A stretch of 10,314 nucleotides of DNA from Clostridia bacterium. GTDB lineage: Bacteria; Bacillota_A; Clostridia; Oscillospirales; CAG-272. Shown piece after piece: positions 4,902-10,314 of this stretch. The stretch is from positions 1-10,314 of the forward strand of contig JAGBSQ010000151.1 of NCBI GenBank assembly GCA_017631775.1, written 5' to 3'. Every line of letters starts with the position of its first letter. Position 1 is the stretch's first letter. Both the position numbers and the translations under genes were made by a program. Below the pieces are notes generated by a model. The model was not told the DNA's origin and did not search any database. It saw nothing but the letters and a program-made list of their open reading frames with translations.

Positions 4902-6083
4902 TTATCTCTTTTTGAGCATATCGAACAGGCCGTCGAAATCGTCGTCGTCTTCCTTAACGGCGGGTTTTACGGTCTTAACAACCTTCTTTACAACAGGTTG
5001 TGCGGGCTTTGCTTCAACGGGCTTCTCTACGGGAGCGGGAGCTGCTGCGGGAGCAGGTCTTGTGCTTCTGTAAGGAGAATTTTCGTTGGGTCTGAGGTTG
5101 CTGATGTTACGGGTTGCATCCTCGGGCTTCTTTTCAAAACCGGTTGCAACGATGGTAATTCTCATCTCGTCCTCGAGCTCTTCATCAAAGCCAACACCCC
5201 AAATGATGTTTGCATCGGGGCTTGCTTCTTGAGAAATGAGGGTGGATGCGAGGTCAACTTCTTCGAGACCAACATCGGGAGATACGGAAATGCTGATAAG
5301 GATACCCTTTGCACCCTTGATGGAAGTTTCGAGCAGCGGGCTGGAGATAGCTTCTTTTGCAGCTTCCTCTGCCTTCTCCATACCGGTAGAAGAACCTACG
5401 CCCATGTGTGCGTAGCCTGCATTTGCCATAACGCTGGTAACGTCGGCAAAGTCGAGGTTGATAAAGCTGGGAATGTTGATAAGACCCGAGATGCTTTGTA
5501 CACCGCGACGGAGAACGTCATCGGCAATACCGAAAGCGTTGGAAAGGGTGAGCTTGTTGTTGGAAACTTGCTTCAGTCTTTCATTGGGGATTACGATGAG
5601 GGAGTCAACGTATTGAGCGAGCTCTGCAATACCTGCTTCTGCTTGCTCATATCTCTTTTTACCTTCAAATGCGAAAGGCTTGGTTACGATACCAACTGTA
5701 AGAATATCCATTTCTCTTGCAGCACGCGCAACAACAGGAGCAGCACCGGTTCCGGTTCCGCCGCCCATACCTGCGGTAATGAATACCATATCGGTACCCT
5801 CGAGAATTGCACGAATATCGTCAATGGACTCTTCAGCTGCACGCGCACCGATTTGGGGGTTAGCGCCCGCGCCAAAGCCCTTGGTAATCTTTTCACCAAT
5901 GACGAGCTGACTGGGAGCCTCGGATTTGCGAAGAGCTTGACGGTCGGTGTTGACGGATACGAACTCTACGCCACGAATGTTGGTTACGATCATGCGGTTT
6001 ACAGCGTTGTTTCCGCCGCCGCCTACGCCGATAACCTTAATATTGACGCCACATTCCAGGCTATCATCATGTTCAAATGTCAT
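4902..6083 (-). CDS. ftsZ: Cell division GTPase FtsZ
   Basis: FtsZ is the tubulin homologue that polymerises with GTP into the midcell ring and recruits the divisome. Of 393 residues, about 12-320 form the GTPase body: GVGGGGNNAVNRM at 19-31, the tubulin signature GGGTGTG at 107-113, and the T7 loop NLDFAD at 209-214 with the aspartates that complete hydrolysis in the neighbouring subunit. A Pro/Ala/Val/Lys-rich linker (about 335-377) and an acidic DDDDFDG stretch lead to a tail ending FDMLKKR. That tail is unlike the usual D-I-P-x-F-L-x-R peptide that binds FtsA, SepF or ZipA. GGAGG about 9 nt upstream sets the ATG. It is the last gene of the dcw segment, with an extra promoter and its own terminator. 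Confidence 0.99.
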   Translation of the reverse strand: MTFEHDDSLECGVNIKVIGVGGGGNNAVNRMIVTNIRGVEFVSVNTDRQALRKSEAPSQLVIGEKITKGFGAGANPQIGARAAEESIDDIRAILEGTDMVFITAGMGGGTGTGAAPVVARAAREMDILTVGIVTKPFAFEGKKRYEQAEAGIAELAQYVDSLIVIPNERLKQVSNNKLTLSNAFGIADDVLRRGVQSISGLINIPSFINLDFADVTSVMANAGYAHMGVGSSTGMEKAEEAAKEAISSPLLETSIKGAKGILISISVSPDVGLEEVDLASTLISQEASPDANIIWGVGFDEELEDEMRITIVATGFEKKPEDATRNISNLRPNENSPYRSTRPAPAAAPAPVEKPVEAKPAQPVVKKVVKTVKPAVKEDDDDFDGLFDMLKKR

Positions 6084-6131
6084 GGTTTTTTTCCTCCGAA
6101 CTTTTACAAATCATTATTTTTGGCATTGTTA

Positions 6132-6144
6132 CCCGTGTTCCGGG
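6132..6144 (-). promoter_or_regulatory. Small hairpin in the ftsZ leader
   Basis: CCCG and CGGG (6132-6135 with 6141-6144) pair around a 5-nt loop between the ftsZ promoter and its ribosome binding site. It is weak and could be incidental. Confidence 0.3.
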
Positions 6145-6167
6145 CACAAATTTACACTCTATATAAT

Positions 6168-6196
6168 ATAATACAATGTTTTTTTATATTTTTCAA
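6168..6196 (-). promoter_or_regulatory. Candidate ftsZ promoter
   Basis: On the minus strand TTGAAA (6196-6191) is followed after exactly 17 nt by TATTAT (6173-6168). It lies 85-113 nt upstream of the ftsZ ATG, in the only large gap of the dcw segment. T/A-rich bases around 6160-6173 offer overlapping -10 choices, so the exact start is uncertain. Confidence 0.65.
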
Positions 6197-6245
6197 GTCT
6201 TTTTTTGAATTTTTTTTAACTTTTTTCAATATTTTTTCAAAAAAT

Positions 6246-6267
6246 GTCGTACTTTTGTCGTACTTTT
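6246..6267. repeat. Two tandem 11-bp repeats upstream of ftsZ
   Basis: GTCGTACTTTT occurs twice back to back (6246-6256 and 6257-6267), directly after the ftsQ stop and about 50 nt upstream of the ftsZ -35. The 11-bp period is one helical turn, so both copies face the same side of the DNA, as paired protein sites often do. Confidence 0.6.
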
Positions 6268-6278
6268 TTAAAAATGGC

Positions 6279-7130
6279 TCAATCAAAGAGATTTTCGGCT
6301 CCGATTTGTCGGTAAATCGGCTTATTTGTGTTGGAAACGTCGATGACTGCATAGATGTTGTGGTCGGCGGGATTTTTGCGAAGCTCCTCATTTACGAGAG
6401 TGAGCTTGATATTCATGTCTTTGAGGTCTCCAATCTCCACGCGAGTGGTGTTTGCAAGAACGAAAGAGAGAGAAAAGCGTTCGCTAAAATCAATATAGGT
6501 GACACGCGACAAAAGTTGGCCTTCGGCAAGAAGATCCAAGAGGTCTGTCAGGTATGTGGGATCCAATTCTGCATTGGCAAATTGAAGCTTATACCCTACC
6601 TGCGACACGGCAAGCGCGGGAAGCTTGACACGCAGAAACGGGGAAAATGCCTCTTCCCCGTCTGTCTTCATCTCCAAGACGCGCAGGTCGCGGTCAAAGG
6701 AGAAATATTGGTTTTGATACGCGGTATACATTACGGTCGGTTTTTCGACAATCTCGATTTTAACCGTAAAGAACTGAATGCTGACATAAATATCACTTGC
6801 ATAAGGATATGCCTCCATAATAGAGTTGCAAGCAGTTTGCATATCCCAGCCAAAAAGCTCGTCGCCTACGGCAATGCCTGCCATAGCGGCAACTTCGTCG
6901 TCATTGTAGTATTGGTTTCCCTCTACCACAATGTTATTGATTTTAAACATGGGAAGAATGAGCAAAACCAATGCGAGCACAACAATAACGGCACCCGATG
7001 CAAGCATGCCAAGCTCGATAAGACCCAAGGTTTTTGCATTGGGCTTTCTTCTTTTGGGTTGTCTTACGGGAGTTTGTACCTCATCCTCAGAAATTCGAAT
7101 GCGGGTGGGGGTGTCGTTTTGGGTGTTCAT
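6279..7130 (-). CDS. ftsQ: Divisome protein FtsQ/DivIB
   Basis: This is a single-pass inner-membrane protein that, with FtsL and FtsB/DivIC, connects the Z-ring to the septal synthase FtsW and its transpeptidase. The 283 residues show a basic cytoplasmic head (about 1-35, with RQPKRRKP), a transmembrane helix at about 36-59, and an external POTRA domain from about 61. The POTRA start FKINNIVVEGNQYYNDDEV is typical of the family, and VGDELFGWD follows. The rest forms the beta domain. Such proteins are weakly conserved, so the call rests on architecture, the POTRA motif and position between murG and ftsZ. AAAGGA lies about 10 nt before the ATG. The murG stop is 24 nt upstream, implying co-transcription. 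DivIB is the usual Firmicutes name. Confidence 0.9.
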   Translation of the reverse strand: MNTQNDTPTRIRISEDEVQTPVRQPKRRKPNAKTLGLIELGMLASGAVIVVLALVLLILPMFKINNIVVEGNQYYNDDEVAAMAGIAVGDELFGWDMQTACNSIMEAYPYASDIYVSIQFFTVKIEIVEKPTVMYTAYQNQYFSFDRDLRVLEMKTDGEEAFSPFLRVKLPALAVSQVGYKLQFANAELDPTYLTDLLDLLAEGQLLSRVTYIDFSERFSLSFVLANTTRVEIGDLKDMNIKLTLVNEELRKNPADHNIYAVIDVSNTNKPIYRQIGAENLFD

Positions 7131-7154
7131 AGCTTTGTCATCCTTTCGTGTTTG

Positions 7155-8273
7155 TCATTTGGCCGTCATGCGGACAATATCCTGCCAAATACGTTGGCAA
7201 GCATCCTCTCTTGCAAAAGATGCAATGTTTGCCTCTTGTTCGGCTCGGCGTGCATGAGATGCAAGAAGCTCGCAAACCGCTTTTTGAAGGCTTCCCTCCT
7301 TGAGTTCTGTTTCTCGAACCAAAATTGCGGCATTGGCATCTTGCAATGCCTTTGCATTTTTGTATTGGTGATCTTCGGAAACGTTGGGAGATGGAATAAG
7401 CACACATGCTTTTTTCATAAGTGCAAGCTCGGAAAGTGTCATTGCTCCCGCGCGAGCAATAACAACGTCAGCCGCCGCCATTTGCACGGGCATATCGTAA
7501 ATGTAGGGGCGCAGAATGCAATTTTTGTATTGTGCAAGGCCTGCTTCCTCAAACAGCTTATTCGTATCGTCATAGTTCTTGTTCTTTCCACTGGCATGCA
7601 GATGGATAATGCTCTCGTCTTTGGCAACGACCTTTTTCATAAGATCGATGACTGCGCTGTTGACTTTTTCGGCTCCAAGACTGCCACCGAAGGAAAGGAT
7701 TAGCTTTTGATCCTTGCTGATTCCAAGCTGTTCGCGTGCCGCTTCGCGATCAACGATCGAAAAGCCTTGCAGAAGTGGGTTGCCTACGCACTCTACCTTG
7801 GGACTGTTGTCAAACGCTGCGGCGCTTTCGGGAAAGTTGACCCAAATGCGGTCGACCTTGCTTTGCAAGCGGCGAACCGCAAGTCCGGGGAAAGCGTTGG
7901 ACTCATGAAGCGCTGTGGGAATGCCCATTCTTGCCGCCGCAACCATGATCGGCCAGCAAGCATATCCACCCGTACCAATAACGATATCAGGCTTGAACTT
8001 TTTGATAATCGATACGGTAGAGGGCAAATACGGTGAGAGCGCCGCAAGCGCCAAAGCGGTCATGCGGTTAATTCCCTTTTTTCCTTGCAGAGCCGAGGAC
8101 TTAACGTGATGGAGCTTATAGCCCGCACGCGGAACAAGCTCATCCTCTTTTCCTCCTGCAACGCCTACAAACTCAACAACCGAGCCGGGAGCGTTGCGCA
8201 AAACGGTTTCGGCAATGGCAAGTGCGGGGTTGATATGCCCTGCCGTGCCGCCACCTGTCAGTAATACTCTCAT
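7155..8273 (-). CDS. murG: UDP-GlcNAc:lipid I N-acetylglucosaminyltransferase MurG
   Basis: MurG adds GlcNAc to undecaprenyl-PP-MurNAc-pentapeptide (lipid I) at the inner face of the membrane, making lipid II. The 372-residue product starts MRVLLTGGGTAGHINPALAI, containing the first glycine-rich loop GGGTAGH (7-13). TGGYACWP (101-108) and HESNAFPG (123-130) are conserved acceptor-side motifs. FGGSLGA (195-201) is the third glycine-rich loop. IARAGAMTLSEL (272-283) and SEDHQYKNA (299-307) form the UDP-GlcNAc pocket. The frame is open 17 codons further up, but GGAGG at 8282-8286, 8 nt before ATG 8273, fixes this start. Only 1 nt separates it from the upstream stop, so translational coupling is likely. 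Confidence 0.98.
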   Translation of the reverse strand: MRVLLTGGGTAGHINPALAIAETVLRNAPGSVVEFVGVAGGKEDELVPRAGYKLHHVKSSALQGKKGINRMTALALAALSPYLPSTVSIIKKFKPDIVIGTGGYACWPIMVAAARMGIPTALHESNAFPGLAVRRLQSKVDRIWVNFPESAAAFDNSPKVECVGNPLLQGFSIVDREAAREQLGISKDQKLILSFGGSLGAEKVNSAVIDLMKKVVAKDESIIHLHASGKNKNYDDTNKLFEEAGLAQYKNCILRPYIYDMPVQMAAADVVIARAGAMTLSELALMKKACVLIPSPNVSEDHQYKNAKALQDANAAILVRETELKEGSLQKAVCELLASHARRAEQEANIASFAREDACQRIWQDIVRMTAK

Positions 8274-8274
8274 T

Positions 8275-8571
8275 TCAAATACCTCCTGCCGGGAATTGCC
8301 AAAGCATTGCGGTTCCCAAAACAAAAACGGCTGTCAGCAATGTGGGAATTGTAAACCAACGGCGGTCACCGTGAAAATACGGCAAAAAGCTAAAGATCAA
8401 AAAACTAAGTGCGGCAAGGCCCAAAACGGCAAATGCACAACCGATCAACACATCAAAGTTTTGTGCGGCAATGCTTCTGCCAAAAATCAGAATAAAGAGC
8501 AGAAACGCGGCGCCAATGCCCATGGATGTATATAAGGTTTTGAAAAATTGTTCGGTTCTGATCTTTTTCAT
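8275..8571 (-). CDS. Uncharacterised 98-aa three-pass membrane protein within the dcw cluster
   Basis: I do not recognise this protein. It begins MKKIRTEQFFKTLYTSMG, a basic cytoplasmic start, and has three hydrophobic segments at about 17-33, 40-63 and 72-92, ending PAGGI. The ATG at 8571 has a purine-rich AAAGGAAG site about 9 nt upstream; the frame is open 26 codons further back but that would overlap ftsW. It lies 22 nt after the ftsW stop and 1 nt before the murG start, so it is firmly inside the operon and probably coupled to murG translation. The position suggests a role at the septal membrane near FtsW and MurG, but that is inference only. It is too short and too hydrophobic for MurB or FtsL. 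Confidence 0.8.
   Translation of the reverse strand: MKKIRTEQFFKTLYTSMGIGAAFLLFILIFGRSIAAQNFDVLIGCAFAVLGLAALSFLIFSFLPYFHGDRRWFTIPTLLTAVFVLGTAMLWQFPAGGI
8282..8286 (-). promoter_or_regulatory. murG: Ribosome binding site that decides the murG start
   Basis: GGAGG on the minus strand sits 8 nt before ATG 8273 and inside the last codons of the 98-aa membrane protein gene. Ribosomes ending at TGA 8275-8277 would be next to the murG start. Confidence 0.85.
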
Positions 8572-8593
8572 GTTCTTTCTTCCTTTCCTGTTT

Positions 8594-9823
8594 TTAAATC
8601 TTTTTGTGCGATGCGTAGCGAGAGATGGAAAGAATGATACCAACCTCAAAAATCTGCAACATCAAAGAGGTACCGCCATAGCTGAAGAACGGCAACGAAA
8701 TGCCCGTGTTGGGCATGGAATTTGTAACAACTGCGATATTTAAGATGACCTGCAAGGCAACCTTAAAGGTGAGTCCGTAAACGATGAGTGCGGAGCACTT
8801 ATCGGGCGCGTGACGCGCAATGTGGAATCCGCGCCATACAAAGGCTACGAAAAGTCCAATGACGAGAATGGCTCCGATAAAGCCGAATTCCTCGCAAACA
8901 ATGGTAAAGATAAAGTCGTTTTGCGGCTGTGAAACAAAGCCGTATTTTTGTTGGCTATTACCAAGTCCCTTTCCAAAGAGTCCGCCGGAGCCGATTGCCA
9001 TAAGTCCTTGCAAGGTTTGCCATGCAGAACCGAGCGGGTCGGCTTCCTCAATGTTGAGCCAGGTATCTACGCGCGCAAACGCGTACGGGAAAAAGATGAT
9101 GAGCAAGCACGCCGCAACGGCAATCAGGCCGCCCATCGAGGCGATCCATCTGATGCGTGTGCCGCCAAGGTACATTAGGCTGATGCCAAGCATACCAATG
9201 ATGGCAAGTGCAGAAATGTGCTTTTCGAGCGCAACAAGTCCGCCCACACCCGCGATCATAAGTCCCGGGAAAAGAACGCCGTATTTAAAGTCACCGCCAA
9301 ATTTGTGAGGCGAGAGGACCTTGGATTCGTGCGTTGTCATAAAACGTGCAAGGCTCAAAACAAGCGCAAGCTTTGCAAGCTCGGAGGGTTGCAGAGTGAT
9401 GATCTTAAGGTCGATCCAACGGCGCGCGCCACTGTTGAGGTCGGTTCCCAAAGGGGTGAGAACCAAAAACAACAGAACGATAGAAATGCCGTAAAAGATA
9501 TAACTGAAGTCATACCAAAATCTTGGTGTGCAAAGCTTTACCACAACAAAGGTAAAAGCAGTTGCCATCATCAAGAAAATCACGTGTCTTACGATAAAGT
9601 AGGTGGAGGTGTCATGATGCTGTTGCGCAAACACAAAGGATGCGCTGTAGATCATAACACAACCAAAAAGAACAAGTGCTACCGTGATGAGAAGGAACGG
9701 CACGTCTACACTTCCCTTTACGTTACCCGTTTGGTTGGTGTATTCGCTTGTTTGGGGTGCTTCAAGTCGAGGCAGCTTTTGCCAAAAGGAGCGCTTTGCC
9801 TGACTATTCGATTGTTGGTTCAT
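8594..9823 (-). CDS. ftsW: Lipid II polymerase FtsW (SEDS family)
   Basis: FtsW is the multi-pass SEDS glycosyltransferase that polymerises lipid II at the septum with a partner class B penicillin-binding protein. The 409 residues have a polar cytoplasmic tail of about 38 residues, then about ten hydrophobic segments. Family motifs are SGARRWI (131-137) with LQPSELAK (144-151), SQPQNDFIF (298-306) holding the presumed catalytic aspartate D303, EEFGFIGA (311-318), and PNTGISLPFFSYGGTSL (371-387). Where many relatives have an EPDLGT-like stretch, this has LEKHISA (199-205). AAAGGAG about 9 nt upstream supports the ATG. RodA or SpoVE are related, but the place between mraY and murG favours FtsW/SpoVE. 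It begins 22 nt after the mraY stop, with no murD between. Confidence 0.93.
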   Translation of the reverse strand: MNQQSNSQAKRSFWQKLPRLEAPQTSEYTNQTGNVKGSVDVPFLLITVALVLFGCVMIYSASFVFAQQHHDTSTYFIVRHVIFLMMATAFTFVVVKLCTPRFWYDFSYIFYGISIVLLFLVLTPLGTDLNSGARRWIDLKIITLQPSELAKLALVLSLARFMTTHESKVLSPHKFGGDFKYGVLFPGLMIAGVGGLVALEKHISALAIIGMLGISLMYLGGTRIRWIASMGGLIAVAACLLIIFFPYAFARVDTWLNIEEADPLGSAWQTLQGLMAIGSGGLFGKGLGNSQQKYGFVSQPQNDFIFTIVCEEFGFIGAILVIGLFVAFVWRGFHIARHAPDKCSALIVYGLTFKVALQVILNIAVVTNSMPNTGISLPFFSYGGTSLMLQIFEVGIILSISRYASHKKI

Positions 9824-9845
9824 AGCAAAGTTCTCCTTTCTTTTG

Positions 9846-10314
9846 TCATTGTCTTGTTAGAATGAAAGCAAGTGTGCAGAAAATAAGCTCAACGGTTGCA
9901 AAAACGAAAACGACCTTGTTTTCGCTCCATCCGCATTTTTCAAAGTGGTGATGGATGGGCGCCATTTTAAAAAGTCTTTTGCCGTGTGTGATCTTGAAAT
10001 AAAAGATCTGCAGCATAGAGGAACGCAGCTCGATGATATAAACTGCGCAAACCAAAAATGCCCACAGAGGTTTTTGCATTTGGAAGAGCGAGCCCATAAC
10101 ACGGACACCGAGGAAGAGAGATCCTGTGTCTCCCATAAACACCTTTGCAGGGTGGAAGTTGTAAAGCAAAAAGCCGAGAGTTGCACCGATGATCGCGCCG
10201 CCTACAACGCTAAGTCCCATGTCCTTTGCAAAGAAAGCAAAGATGGCAAGGAAGATGCCGATAACGTAGGTGACCGAGGATGCAAGTCCGTCAATGCCGT
10301 CGGTAAAGTTTGCA
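9846..10314 (-). CDS. mraY: Phospho-N-acetylmuramoyl-pentapeptide transferase MraY, 5' end outside the window
   Basis: MraY moves phospho-MurNAc-pentapeptide from UDP to undecaprenyl phosphate, making lipid I in the membrane. Only the C-terminal 155 residues are visible; full-length enzymes have about 320-360. The frame is open through the right edge. Just inside the edge lies ANFTDGIDGLASS, the conserved N-x-T-D-G-x-D-G-L-A segment of the active site. VFMGDTGSLFLG carries another essential aspartate, and MAPIHHHFEKCGWSE is the conserved histidine loop. Hydrophobic segments between them fit the ten-helix topology. The ATG at 10220 is an internal methionine (AKDMGL), not the start. It is the most upstream visible dcw gene, and its promoter must lie beyond the window. 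Confidence 0.97.
   Translation of the reverse strand, partial: ANFTDGIDGLASSVTYVIGIFLAIFAFFAKDMGLSVVGGAIIGATLGFLLYNFHPAKVFMGDTGSLFLGVRVMGSLFQMQKPLWAFLVCAVYIIELRSSMLQIFYFKITHGKRLFKMAPIHHHFEKCGWSENKVVFVFATVELIFCTLAFILTRQ

Noticed and set aside
4998..7703. A 901-codon open frame on the plus strand, antisense to ftsZ, ftsQ and murG
   Set aside because: It is long but rich in Cys, Asn, His and Gly with no recognisable domain, and lies opposite three certain genes plus an intergenic region. It is best explained by codon bias of the genes on the other strand.
8274..8324. Upstream start of murG giving a 389-residue protein
   Set aside because: The extra 17 residues precede the standard MurG N-terminus and overlap the upstream gene. 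The GGAGG site at 8282-8286 fits the ATG at 8273.
8572..8649. Upstream start of the 98-aa membrane protein
   Set aside because: It would add 26 residues overlapping the ftsW end. The ATG at 8571 has a purine-rich ribosome binding site and begins with a typical basic head.
1..10314. CRISPR array, insertion sequence, integrase or known defence system
   Set aside because: No regularly spaced repeats, transposase, recombinase, nuclease or reverse transcriptase motifs were seen in any frame.

Overview
The window looks like chromosomal DNA of an anaerobic Firmicute of the Clostridia class, probably an uncultured gut lineage. The reasons are the division/cell-wall (dcw) gene content, strong AGGAGG-type ribosome binding sites, many TTGAAA/TTGACA-17-TATAAT promoters, intrinsic terminators after most transcripts, and moderate GC coding DNA with AT-rich spacers. 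No species can be named from the sequence alone.

Layout. Bases 2-829 (+) hold the 3' part of a class I SAM-dependent methyltransferase-like gene. It converges through a shared bidirectional terminator on prs (PRPP synthetase, minus, 884-2026), which has a long, unexplained 5' region (2027-2430). Next is a monocistronic threonine aldolase gene (minus, 2556-3581) with its own promoter and terminator, followed by a divergent tRNA-Ser(CGA) gene (3764-3852).

Bases 3837-4830 form an accessory patch. It contains an inverted duplicate of the tRNA-Ser 3' end, a dense set of palindromes, an AT-rich orphan gene (4157-4609) behind a perfect consensus promoter, an orphan tRNA T-arm fragment (4611-4633), and a stand-alone small structured RNA candidate (about 4705-4818) with its own promoter and terminator. 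This is the most novel part of the window.

Bases 4847-10314 carry a minus-strand dcw segment, transcribed in the order mraY (partial), ftsW, an uncharacterised 98-aa membrane protein, murG, ftsQ/divIB, ftsZ. MraY makes lipid I, MurG converts it to lipid II, FtsW polymerises lipid II at the septum, FtsQ/DivIB links the divisome to FtsW and its partner transpeptidase, and FtsZ forms the cytoplasmic ring. Spacers from mraY to ftsQ are 1-24 nt, consistent with one operon. ftsZ is set apart by an AT-rich 195-nt spacer with its own promoter and helically phased A-tracts. murD, murB and ftsA are not at the places they often occupy.

Functions are inferred from motifs read by eye; no database search or folding program was run.
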